In this document: positions 9,049-17,811 of the stretch, in pieces
Layout of the letters: each line of letters opens with the position of its first letter
How positions within the stretch are numbered: the stretch's first letter is position 1
Assembly: GCA_022821875.1 (NCBI GenBank)
Contig: JAJECV010000075.1
Location: 1 to 37,519, forward strand
DNA length: 37,519 bases
Origin: Rhodothermales bacterium
Lineage (GTDB): Bacteria > Bacteroidota > Rhodothermia > Rhodothermales > Bin80
Direction of reading: 5' to 3'
Notes under the pieces: generated by a model
The model's input: only the letters and a program-made list of their open reading frames with translations
What the model was told of the DNA's origin: nothing
The model's database searches: none
Program-made: the position numbers and the translations under genes

Positions 9049-9297
9049 ATGGGAATTTTCAGCTGGGCACTTTTTGGACTTATTGCCGGAGTTCTGGCAA
9101 AATGGATTTACCCCGGCCGTCAGGGATACGGAATCTTCAAGACGATGATCATCGGGATTATCGGCGGCGTTCTTGGCGGCTGGGCGGGCAGTACATTTTT
9201 TGGTGTCGGCACGCTTGGCTTTGACTGGCGAAGTTTGCTCGTTGCCGTTCTTGGTGCAATGTTTGTCATCTGGATCTGGGAGCGAATTCGTAAATAG
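9049..9297 (+). CDS. GlsB/YeaQ/YmgE-family small membrane protein
   Basis: An 82-residue protein with three hydrophobic helices and glycine-rich turns: the opening GIFSWALFGLIAGVLAKWIYPG, the middle IIGIIGGVLGGWAGS, and a last helix ending in WERIRK. This is the transglycosylase-associated (GlsB/YeaQ/YmgE) family, inner-membrane proteins linked to general stress responses but without a defined biochemical activity. Length and motif order match the family exactly. It lies 72 bases after the PorV/PorQ-like pair and 33 bases before the AI-2E family gene. Confidence 0.87.
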   Translation: MGIFSWALFGLIAGVLAKWIYPGRQGYGIFKTMIIGIIGGVLGGWAGSTFFGVGTLGFDWRSLLVAVLGAMFVIWIWERIRK

Positions 9298-9330
9298 TCC
9301 GTTTAAGTGCAAAACCATACCGGAGTGTAA

Positions 9331-10431
9331 GTGGCAAGTTCAGGTGTAGAGTTTAGGAATTTCAAGCCCCAGGGAATTGTCTCGTTCCTGCTGGGATTGA
9401 TTGCTGCTTTTGTGGTCGGGGTTACCCTGCTTGAACTCCGCACCGTGCTGGTGCCTTTTTCTGTGGCGCTTCTTTTGTCGTTTATATTTCAGCCCATTGT
9501 GCTCTACCTGAAGGCACGCCGGATCCCGATGGTCATTGCTCTGGTGGTCGTCTTTGTGGCACTTGCAGCAGCGGCAACGATCGTCGGATATATTGTGTAT
9601 TCAAGTGCACAGTCGCTGGCAACCGCCGCGGAGCGCTATCTTCCGCGTCTTCAGACGGTGGTGGTGGATATTGAAGTACTTCTTCAGAGCACTGCTGCTG
9701 CAATGGGACTGGACGAAGGGCGACTGGACCTGAGTCAAACCATTGATCCGTCTATCGTGGCGACACTGTTTCAGAGCGGCATCGGCGAGGCGCTCACGTT
9801 TGTATGGAATACCTTCCTGGTCCTCCTGTTCATGTTGTTTATTCTGGCAGGAAGTGGCGAACTGGTGGTAAAAGTCCGGCGTGCCTATCCCGAGAGCGTC
9901 GCGGCCCGGATTGCTTCGGTGACCGACAATATCAGTCAGCAGGTTCGCCAGTATCTGGTCGCAAAGACCTTGGTCAGCGTGGGGACGGGGCTGCTGGTCT
10001 TTCTGGTCCTCTGGATGCTAAGGGTTGATTATTCCGTCTTCTGGGGATTTCTGGCCTTTCTCTTGAACTATATCCCCAATATCGGCTCGTTCGTCGCTGT
10101 GGTTCTTCCGTTCGGGTTTGCACTGCTGCAGTTTGAAACCTTAACGATTCCGATCATTGCTGCCCTTTTGATGTGGCTCATTCAGATGGTGATGGGCAAT
10201 GTGGTTGATCCGAGGCTAATGGCATTCAGACTGAATCTCAGCCCCCTTCTGGTGATTGTATCGCTCATCTTCTGGGGGTGGCTCTGGGGCGTAGCCGGTA
10301 TGATCCTTGCCGTTCCCTTGACTGCGACCATCAAAATATTTTTTGAAAATATTGACAGTCTGCGTCCAATTGCGGTGCTGATGGGGTCCGTGAATGGCTC
10401 CGAAAGTGCTCCGAAAGATTCATCGAATTAA
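9331..10431 (+). CDS. AI-2E family transporter (PerM-like)
   Basis: A 366-residue inner-membrane protein of the AI-2E exporter/PerM family. It begins with two hydrophobic helices (VSFLLGLIAAFVVG and VALLLSFIFQPIV), then a third, a soluble stretch of about 100 residues, and the conserved second membrane block with LLNYIPNIGSF (the P-N-I-G motif), MVMGNVVDPRLM and WGWLWGVAGMILAVPL. These are the hallmark segments of the family. Only some members export the AI-2 signal; others are sodium/proton antiporters or of unknown role, so the substrate cannot be assigned. The start is GTG at 9331. A possible terminator follows at 10454-10483. Confidence 0.87.
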   Translation: MASSGVEFRNFKPQGIVSFLLGLIAAFVVGVTLLELRTVLVPFSVALLLSFIFQPIVLYLKARRIPMVIALVVVFVALAAAATIVGYIVYSSAQSLATAAERYLPRLQTVVVDIEVLLQSTAAAMGLDEGRLDLSQTIDPSIVATLFQSGIGEALTFVWNTFLVLLFMLFILAGSGELVVKVRRAYPESVAARIASVTDNISQQVRQYLVAKTLVSVGTGLLVFLVLWMLRVDYSVFWGFLAFLLNYIPNIGSFVAVVLPFGFALLQFETLTIPIIAALLMWLIQMVMGNVVDPRLMAFRLNLSPLLVIVSLIFWGWLWGVAGMILAVPLTATIKIFFENIDSLRPIAVLMGSVNGSESAPKDSSN

Positions 10432-10453
10432 GACGTATCTGTCGGCCTGTATT

Positions 10454-10483
10454 TCTGGTCTTGGCACCAGATACTTGTCTTTT
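10454..10483 (+). terminator. Possible rho-independent terminator after the AI-2E gene
   Basis: TCTGGT (10454-10459) and ACCAGA (10466-10471) form a 6-bp stem with a 6-base loop, flanked by further partial pairing, and are followed by a T-rich stretch ending TCTTTT at 10483. It lies 23 bases past the stop at 10431. The stem is short, so this is only a plausible terminator. Confidence 0.35.
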
Positions 10484-10716
10484 CCGAACCCATCCTGAAT
10501 TCTTGGAATTAGGGAAACACTGTATCCCGTTGCGGGTTGCAAATGGTGTCGGGGTTCTATTATGTTGACATCCACTTCATGCCAGTTTTTTCACGACACA
10601 GTTCAGGCGGCCGCATTTGGCTGTGTCCGATTTCTGCGAAATTCCTCTGGCCAACTCGCTGTGTTCTGGAACAGAAGCCAGGAATCCGAGCATTTTTATT
10701 TGCGGCATAATACCTG

Positions 10717-11498
10717 ATGAGCGTCTCTCCTTCGACCCGGATTCGTTTGGCCCTGCGTAGCGGCAACCGATGCGCAATCCCATCCTGTCGCCAACCGCTG
10801 TCGGAGTATCAGGACGGCAGTCGTGATGTTGTCCTGCTGGGGGCGAAGCCGCTCACATCGCTGGCGAACATGGAGGAATGAATCGAGGCCGCCCATCGGC
10901 CCGGTTTGATGCGTCGATGACAACGGAAGAGCGGAATTCACTCTCCAATCTTATTTACGTCTGCCGCAACTGTCATGCAAAGATTGACGCGCATCCTCAA
11001 GGGGAAAAGGATTACCCTGTGGAGCGACTTCTTGCGATCAAGCATGCCCACGAAAACATGGTTGCTGCAGCCATGGAAGATGCAATGGTCACCGTGAGTT
11101 TTTCTGAACTTGAGGAGGCCACACGGTGGATAAGCGAGATATCGCCTCCCTCACCGGATCATGACTTCTCCAGAATATCCATAGAAAATAAAATCCAGAA
11201 AAACGGCCTTTCGGTATCATCCCGGAACCTGATCAAAAACCATCTAACAGCGACCCCTCAGGTGCGCTCATTTATTCAGGCATTGAGCCAGGAAGATCCC
11301 AGGTTTCCGGATCGCCTGAAATCGGGTTTTCTGGAACACTACTACAGGCTTCGCAAAGAAGGCATATCTTCCGGTGAAGACCTCTTTGATAAAATGTGTA
11401 TATTCGCTCGGCGGGGGTTCAAGGATTTCAAGATCCAGCACGCCGCAGAGACCGTATTAGTCTATTTGTTTGAGACCTGTGAGGTATTTGAACAATGA
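10717..11498 (+). pseudogene. ABC-3C effector with HNH nuclease domain, frameshifted in a G run
   Basis: The start at ATG 10717 opens MSVSPSTRIRLALRSGNRCAIPSCRQPLSE, the first CxxxC zinc half of an HNH nuclease. The frame then runs into TGA at 10879. Shifting by one base in the GGGGG run at 10839-10843 gives LLGEAAHIAGEHGG, the missing His box, and continues uninterrupted to the stop at 11498 through LSNLIYVCRNCHAKID, the second metal half (CxxCH). The remaining 150 residues (VRSFIQAL, FPDRLKSGFLEHYYRLR, AAETVLVYLFETCEVFE) match the C-terminal domain of ABC-three-component effectors. The repaired protein has about 260 residues. Genes downstream overlap it by 4 bases. One extra G explains everything, so this is a recent mutation, a phase-variable tract or a sequencing error. 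The stand-alone second half could start at ATG 10878. Confidence 0.8.
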
Positions 11499-11722
11499 TC
11501 CACCCAACCAAGCACATACCTGCAGAACAAACCCTGCTTGGTGCCGGGGCGGTGATCTTCGCCAGCCTCCCACAGCCCCGCACCGTGACGAGCCTATGGG
11601 AAGCCGTTCGAAAAGATAAGTCGATTGGTACCTTTGAACGTTTCATCCTTGCACTCACGATGCTCTATTCACTTCAGGTCGTACGGTTTGAAGGCGGGCT
11701 TATCACACGCCAGAAACCATGA
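11495..11722 (+). CDS. ABC-three-component system middle component
   Basis: A 75-residue protein typical of the middle component (MC6-like) of ABC-3C systems. It opens with HPTKHIPAEQTLLGAGAVI, has the PRTVTSLWEAVR helix, and ends FERFILALTMLYSLQVVRFEGGLI, which resembles a winged-helix pattern ending in a short strand. In these systems the middle component is thought to link the ATPase to the effector. It overlaps the effector stop (ATGA at 11495) and the ATPase start (ATGA at 11719), giving the standard order effector, middle component, ATPase. The gene itself looks intact. The family call rests on context plus the motif pattern. Confidence 0.72.
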   Translation: MIHPTKHIPAEQTLLGAGAVIFASLPQPRTVTSLWEAVRKDKSIGTFERFILALTMLYSLQVVRFEGGLITRQKP

Positions 11723-13880
11723 TTCACGAGATCCGTGCGAACATGGAATCGTTTCGTCCAATCAAGTTCACATCAGGTCTGAATGTGATATTGGCCGACC
11801 GCGCCGAGGACTCATCCAGAAAGGACACGCGCAACGGACTTGGTAAGTCCACCCTGATAGAGATTATTCACTTCTGCCTTGGTGCCAGCGTGAATAAAGG
11901 CCGTGGTCTGGCAGTTCCAGCTTTAGAAGAATGGATATTCACGATGGAACTTTCTCTCGGCGACGAACGAATTACCGTCTCCCGGGCAGTTGGTAATCCC
12001 AAAACCGTGACGGTTAAAGATTTGGGGAACGACTGGCCTGATATCCCGGACATTGAGTTCACGGGCGAGCGATCCTTCACGCAAAAACAGTGGTGCATGT
12101 TTCTGGGAAAGGCGTTGTTTTCGCTCACGCCGCCAGAGGCCCCAAAATACAATCCGTCGTTCCGCAGTCTTATTTCCTATTTCGTTCGAAGGGGGCATCA
12201 TGCATTTGGCGACCCCTTCTCCCATTTCCCAAACCAAAAGCCATGGGATAAGCAGGCTCATGTCGCATTACTTCTCGGAATGGACTGGCATCTTGCGGTG
12301 CAATGGCAACAGATAAAGGATCAGAATACAGAACTCAAGGATCTTCGTAAACTTGTGAAGCGCGGAGCCGTGCCCTATATTCGGAGCAACATGGGAGAAC
12401 TGGAGGCGGAGCGTGTCCTGCTGCTGCAGGAGATTGAGGAGAATTCTCGTACCCTCGCCAACTTCAAAGTTCATCCCCAATATGAATCCATCCAGCAAGA
12501 GGCCGATCAGCTTACCGAAAAACTTCATGCTGCCACAAACGAGAACATCCTCACCGCCCGTCGTCTTAAAGTCTATCAGCAGGCCGTTGAGTCTGAAGAA
12601 CCACCATCAACGGAGTCCATTGAACAGGTGTATGGGGAAATGGGAGTGGTATTCTCTAAAACGATACAGAGATCGCTTGCAGAGGCAAAAGAATTCTACG
12701 CCCTAGCCTGAATTTCCAACCACGTTTTTTCTGGGACAATTTGGCACGGCACGCAAGTTTTTGGGGAAGCGGACGTATTCAAGGGTGAGATTTGTGAGGG
12801 TATGGCCTGAATTTGTCATCAAAAATCGTGATTATATTATGCACACCAATATATTTTAACAAATTAATAAATGTCAAGTTCTCAGAATGAAGCGAGGAAA
12901 AACCGATGAAAGTGCACTGTAATAGAGAAAACTCGTTTCAATGAAAAAATGCGAATGTATTGATTTACTTGATATAGTCACGATAAAAAGTGACAAAAAA
13001 GTGAAAGAATCTTGACTGTAGGGCATCCAATCCCCCCACAGTGTCATTTTAAATTGTCTGTTGGAAATTCAGGCTAGTCATCAAGGATCGTAAACGATTC
13101 CTGAAAAAAGAGATCTCTCGTCTTGAACATGACATGACGGAGGCAAACAATAAAATTCGGGAGTTGACAGAGGCCCGGGCCAACCTCCTTCAAATACTCA
13201 GCGAGCACGGAGCACTGGACGAAATGGACAGATTACGCGAGCGGCATAGCTATAAGTGTGAAGAATTAGAGCATATTAAAAGACAGATTAAGCAGTTGCG
13301 CAAGATAGAGTCCCGTGAGCGTCAGATCGCACGGAATAAGACCGAACTTGCGGATCTAGCCACCTGTGACCATGAGGAGCGACGAGACACCTGGGAGATC
13401 CCTGTAGGGTTCTTTAATCTTAATTCTCGCGCACTATATCGAGTACCCGGACATCTAATCATTAATCTGACCGATTCGGGATTCCGGTTCAACATTGAGA
13501 TCAGAAAAAGTGGGAGCGACGGGATCAGCAAGATGAAAATCTTCTGCTTTGACCTCGCAATTCTCGAATTCTGTGCCGGCCGTGACCTGTTTATTGATTT
13601 TCTGGTTCACGACAGCGAAATCTATGACGGCGTTGACGCACGACAACGGGCGGCTGCTCTTGAACGAGCACATGAGGTTACCGAGCGTACCGGAACCCAG
13701 TATATCTGTGCGCTGAACTCCGACATGGTCCCTTACAATGACTTCCACAAAGAATTTGATTTTAACCAACACGTTTGCTGCAAGCTAACGGATGGCGAAG
13801 AATCTGGAACGCTACTGGGAATTATATTTGACCCCCCTTCGAAGTCACGAAGGGAGAGGAATGAAACCGTGGGGAATTAG
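11719..13880 (+). pseudogene. DUF2326 ABC-3C ATPase gene, split by an inserted element
   Basis: The first piece (11719-12711) opens with an SMC/RecN-like ATPase head: a Walker A NGLGKST around residues 39-45, then DUF2326-type segments and a coiled coil (QNTELKDLRKL, EAERVLLLQEIEEN). It stops two codons inside the inserted element. The second piece continues in the same frame after the element at 13077: VIKDRKRFLKKEISRLEHDM joins smoothly onto EFYAL, giving the family motif with NR..FL..EI and then LLQILSEHGALDEM. The C-terminal ATPase part follows (KMKIFCFDLAILEFC, DFLVHDSEIYDGVD) and the usual GTLLGIIF end, plus about 15 extra residues. Removing 12706-13076 (the element plus one TA) restores one protein of about 596 residues. 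The system is therefore inactive as it stands, unless the element is removed. Confidence 0.85.
12704..13076. mobile_element. 369-bp MITE-like element with TA target duplication
   Basis: The sequence at 12706-12720 (GCCTGAATTTCCAAC) is repeated exactly and inverted at 13060-13074, and both ends are flanked by TA (12704-12705 and 13075-13076). Including the target base pairs, the perfect inverted match is 18 bp and the outer four bases are CTAG. TA duplication inside CTAG is the known insertion preference of IS630/Tc1-mariner transposons. The interior is visibly A+T-rich, unlike the host gene, and has no credible open frame, so this looks like a non-autonomous derivative needing a transposase from elsewhere. 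It carries an internal partial copy of its end (GCCTGAATTTG near 12807). Confidence 0.85.
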
Positions 13881-14038
13881 ACACCTGGAGCGGATTATGG
13901 TCAGCCGGTCACAGTTGACTGACAGAATACGGCACATTTCGGATCTGCAGAAGCATCCGAGCCTCCTGACATGGCTGCAGAATACGCCCGCCAGATGCGA
14001 TACGGCCGCTTGGCGGACAATGATTATTTCACTGGCTT

Positions 14039-15487
14039 CTATGGGGATGAACCGGATGATCCATTCCGTTTCCAGACCGTAACTTCCAGGTCAAGTTGCT
14101 CCCGTGCAAGCCGGATCTGCCGCTCCACCTCTGTGGCGGCCGTTCCACCAAGGCTGTTCCGGGCATTCACCACCGCGTCCAGTTTCAGGCATTCCAGCAC
14201 ATCTGCTTCAATCAAAGGACTCACCTGCCGCATCGTTTCAAGGGGCAGGGACTCCAGAGAAAGCCCTTCCTTCAGACAGAGCGCAACCAGATGCCCCACC
14301 ACTTCGTGCGCCTCCCGAAACGGCAGCCCCTTACGCGTCAGATAATCAGCCAGATCTGTAGCATTGCTGAATCCGAACCCCGCCGCAGCCCGCATACGCT
14401 CCGCATGCACCTGGATACCGGAAAGCATCGCGGAGTAAATCCTGAGGGACATGCGAAGAGTGTCCGCCGCATCAAAAACCCCCTCCTTGTCCTCCTGCAT
14501 ATCCTTATTGTACGTCAGCGGCAAACCCTTCATCGTCATCAGCAGTGCCATGAGACTCCCGCATACGCTTCCCGTCTTTCCACGAATGAGTTCGCACATG
14601 TCAGGATTCTTTTTCTGAGGCATAATACTGCTTCCCGTTGTATGACTGTCCGGCAGCGTGATAAAACCAAACTCCTGACTAGACCACAGAATGAGTTCCT
14701 CGCTCAGCCTTGACAGGTGTACCATCACAATACTGCTGAACGATAAAAAATCTAATACAAAGTCCCGGTCACTGACGGCATCCATTGAATTCAACGCCAC
14801 GCCCCGGAATCCCAGCTGATTCGCGGTTGCCACCCGATCAATATCAAAACCGGTCCCCGCCAACGCACCTGCCCCAAGGGGCGAATCGTTCATGCGCTCC
14901 AGTGTCTGAGAAAGACGCTCTGAATCCCGGCTGAACATGGCATAATAGGCCATCAGATGTTGCGAGAACCGCACCGGCTGCGCGACCTGCAGGTGCGTAT
15001 AGCCCGGCATAATCACCTCCAGATGGGCTTCAGCAAGATCAATCAGCACAGCCCGAACGGTCTGCAGCTCTATCCCAATCTCATTCCCCGCCCTCCGAAG
15101 CCACAGGCGCAGGTCCGTGGCGACCTGATCATTCCGGCTTCGTGCGGTATGCAGTTTTCCGCCCACCGGACCAATCCGCCGGGTCAGTTCGTGCTCAATA
15201 TTCATGTGCACATCCTCCAACGCCGGATCCCAGTGAAACTCCCCTGCAAGGACAGCCTTCCGGATCTCTTCCAGACCTGCACAGATCGTCTTCCCCTCCT
15301 GTTCCGAAAGAATACCCTGTGCCGTCAGCATAGATGCATGTGCGACAGAGCCTTCTATATCCTCCAGGGCCATCCGCCTGTCTATGTCTGTGGATGCACC
15401 GAAAAGTTGCACCAGCCGATCTGTTTCTTCTGAAAAACGACCGCCCCACATACGCTTTGGATCACCGGTGCTGCGTTTTTTTTTCAT
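14039..15487 (-). CDS. argH: Argininosuccinate lyase
   Basis: A 482-residue argininosuccinate lyase, which splits argininosuccinate into arginine and fumarate in the last step of arginine synthesis. The N-terminal MWGGRFSE box, the HTARSRNDQVATD segment, the catalytic base in GYTHLQVAQP (His165) and the superfamily signature GSSIMPQKKNPD (285-296, with the catalytic Ser286) are all present. The protein is slightly longer than usual at the end (VWKRNGSSGSSP). It is convergent with the dead ABC-3C operon and divergent from the DUF5916 gene, with 74 bases between them. Other arginine genes are not in the window. Confidence 0.97.
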   Translation of the reverse strand: MKKKRSTGDPKRMWGGRFSEETDRLVQLFGASTDIDRRMALEDIEGSVAHASMLTAQGILSEQEGKTICAGLEEIRKAVLAGEFHWDPALEDVHMNIEHELTRRIGPVGGKLHTARSRNDQVATDLRLWLRRAGNEIGIELQTVRAVLIDLAEAHLEVIMPGYTHLQVAQPVRFSQHLMAYYAMFSRDSERLSQTLERMNDSPLGAGALAGTGFDIDRVATANQLGFRGVALNSMDAVSDRDFVLDFLSFSSIVMVHLSRLSEELILWSSQEFGFITLPDSHTTGSSIMPQKKNPDMCELIRGKTGSVCGSLMALLMTMKGLPLTYNKDMQEDKEGVFDAADTLRMSLRIYSAMLSGIQVHAERMRAAAGFGFSNATDLADYLTRKGLPFREAHEVVGHLVALCLKEGLSLESLPLETMRQVSPLIEADVLECLKLDAVVNARNSLGGTAATEVERQIRLAREQLDLEVTVWKRNGSSGSSP

Positions 15488-15561
15488 TAGGGGAATGAAT
15501 TTTCTGTTCTAAACAGATAAAATAGGTTCCTGCACCGTAAATTGTCTCATTCAACTGCCTG

Positions 15562-17811
15562 ATGACTGTGCGTCTTTTTTGTTTTTTACTCGGATCGTTC
15601 ACTTCTTCTGCACTCGTGAGCGCACAATCCTCCATGCCCGTTTCCGGAGAGCAGGCCACGCCGGCAGCGGCCGCGGCCTATACAGAGACCCCTCCAATAC
15701 TCGACGGCACCATCACGGATGACCCTGCATATGCGCAGACAATCCCGATTACCGAATTCTGGCAAACCACACCTCAGGAAGGGCAGCCCTCAAGCGAACG
15801 TACCGAAGTGTATCTGGTCTATACAGATCACGCCTTGTACGTAGGTGTGATCTGTTATGATCGTGAACCGGAACAGATCATCGTGTCGGATACCCGCCGG
15901 GATGCTCCGCTGGATGAAACCGACAGCTTTCAGATGATTCTGGATACCTATCTGGATGGGCAGAGCGGGTTTGTCTTCGGTACGAATCCTGCAGGCATTG
16001 AGTACGACGCACAGGTAACCAACGAAGGGCAGGGAGCCTTCGGCGCACGTCAGCAGACGGGCAGCGGCGGAGGCTTCAATATTAACTGGGATGGGTCATG
16101 GGATGTGCAGACCCGTACAACTGAAGCGGGGTGGACGGCTGAATTTGAAATTCCATTTCGGACCATTCGTTTTCCCTCCACGCGTGAACAGACATGGGGC
16201 ATAAACTTCCAACGGAATATCCGGCGCCATAATGAACGCTCTTTCTGGACCCGTATGCCCCGGCAATTCCAGCTCAGCAGAGTTTCCATGGCCGGCCATG
16301 TATCTGGACTGATCGTCCGGCAGCCCCGCAACCTCCAGATTGTCCCCTATACACTTGGAAATGTCACCCGAACGTTTGAACCTGCCGAGTCACAGGTTGA
16401 ACCGGATGTCGATGTCGGGGTGGATCTCAAGTACAGCCTCACACCAAGCCTTACACTTGATGCCAGCTACAATACAGATTTTGCACAGGTTGAAGTAGAT
16501 GAACAGCAGGTCAATCTCGACCGGTTCAATCTTTTCTTCCCCGAAAAGCGCCCCTTCTTTCTGGAGAATGCCGGCCTCTTCTCGGTGGGAGTATCTGAAT
16601 TCAGTGGACAGGAAGTCGAACTCTTCTTCAGTCGCCGGATCGGAATCGGACAGGACGGTGAACAGATTCCCATCCTCGGAGGGACCCGGCTGTCCGGACA
16701 GGCGGCGGGGGTCAATGTCGGGCTGCTGACCATGCAGACCCGAGAGGTGGAAGGAGCGGCGGCCGGGACAAATTTTTCAGTCGTACGGATCCGCAAAGAC
16801 TTGGCCAACCGTTCTGCTGTCGGAGTCATGGCAACCAGCCGGCTTCATCTTGATGCAGACGATTCCATACCTGTAGAAGAAGACAATCAGGCTCTGGCGA
16901 TAGACGGGCGATGGGGAATCGGCCGGTATACCACCCTCTCCGGCTTCGCTGCACGCACATTTTCGCCCCATCTAAGCGGCGCGGAGCATGCACTCAACCT
17001 GAATGCATCCTATCTCTCCAATGTGTGGCGAGTCAATAGCACCTTCACCCAGGTAGCCGAGAATTTCAATCCGGCGATTGGGTTCCTGAGACGAAACAGT
17101 GCGTATCGCAAACTCACCGGTCTGATCCTGTATGCATGGCGGCCGGAAAATTTGTTTGGGCTCCTGGAACTGCGGCCTCATATCAGTTACCAGGGATACT
17201 GGGACTTTCGAGGATTTCAGGAAGGAGGCCGCTGGCATATTGATAATCACTTTGAATGGAAGAGCGGATTCGAAATTCATACCGGAATCAACCTGACCCG
17301 TGAAGGGGTTCAGGAAGAATTTGAGATTGCAAGCAATGTACGCGTCCCCGCAGGGACCTATGATCACAGAGAAGCGCAGCTCGTACTCATCACCAATCAG
17401 GGACGAAAGGTGAGTATCCGTACGCGGGCGTTTCTGGGTGGATTCTTTGGCGGTACACGCAGAAATATTTCCAATACCATCCGTATCCGGGCCAATGAGG
17501 CCCTGACCACAGAGGTGAATTGGTCGTACAACGATGTGCGCCTGCCGAATGGTGACTTTGTGATCAATCTGATTCAAACCCGACTTTCTTACTCATTTAC
17601 CCCCCGACTCTATGTTCAGGGCCTGTTTCAGTACAGCGACAGCGCAGGAGATCTGTGGTCCGCCAACCTGAGACTGGGCTGGCTTCAGTCTGCGAATACA
17701 GGATTATTTATTGTCTTCAACGATGTAAGCGAATCCAGCCAACCCTTCCATAACAGCCTGGGGCGTACGATCACCATCAAATACAGCCGACTTTTTAATG
17801 TTCTCCGCTAA
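15562..17811 (+). CDS. DUF5916 outer-membrane protein with CBM9-like domain
   Basis: A 749-residue exported protein. After the signal peptide (ending VSAQS) comes a CBM9-like beta-sandwich at about residues 40-230: PPILDGTITDDPAYAQ, then TEVYLVYTDHALYVGVICYD, and AGWTAEFEIPFRTIRFP. The rest is the DUF5916 region: SLTLDASYNTDFAQVEVDEQQVNL, RFNLFFPEKRPFFLENAGLF and LFFSRRIGIG, followed by many barrel-like strands to a C-terminus ending YSRLFNVLR. Family members are found in Bacteroidota-type outer membranes and are of unproven function. The gene overlaps the following amidohydrolase by 14 bases, so the pair may be co-translated. Confidence 0.85.
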   Translation: MTVRLFCFLLGSFTSSALVSAQSSMPVSGEQATPAAAAAYTETPPILDGTITDDPAYAQTIPITEFWQTTPQEGQPSSERTEVYLVYTDHALYVGVICYDREPEQIIVSDTRRDAPLDETDSFQMILDTYLDGQSGFVFGTNPAGIEYDAQVTNEGQGAFGARQQTGSGGGFNINWDGSWDVQTRTTEAGWTAEFEIPFRTIRFPSTREQTWGINFQRNIRRHNERSFWTRMPRQFQLSRVSMAGHVSGLIVRQPRNLQIVPYTLGNVTRTFEPAESQVEPDVDVGVDLKYSLTPSLTLDASYNTDFAQVEVDEQQVNLDRFNLFFPEKRPFFLENAGLFSVGVSEFSGQEVELFFSRRIGIGQDGEQIPILGGTRLSGQAAGVNVGLLTMQTREVEGAAAGTNFSVVRIRKDLANRSAVGVMATSRLHLDADDSIPVEEDNQALAIDGRWGIGRYTTLSGFAARTFSPHLSGAEHALNLNASYLSNVWRVNSTFTQVAENFNPAIGFLRRNSAYRKLTGLILYAWRPENLFGLLELRPHISYQGYWDFRGFQEGGRWHIDNHFEWKSGFEIHTGINLTREGVQEEFEIASNVRVPAGTYDHREAQLVLITNQGRKVSIRTRAFLGGFFGGTRRNISNTIRIRANEALTTEVNWSYNDVRLPNGDFVINLIQTRLSYSFTPRLYVQGLFQYSDSAGDLWSANLRLGWLQSANTGLFIVFNDVSESSQPFHNSLGRTITIKYSRLFNVLR

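Noticed and set aside
13971-14345. Short plus-strand frame beginning AAEYARQMRYGRLADNDYFTG
   Set aside because: The first 35 residues look protein-like, but the rest runs antisense into argH and there is no ribosome-binding sequence or family match. It may be a tail of a lost gene; not enough to call.
14096-14713. Plus-strand open frame of 205 codons
   Set aside because: It lies antisense within argH, has no start context or recognisable domain, and is a shadow of that gene.
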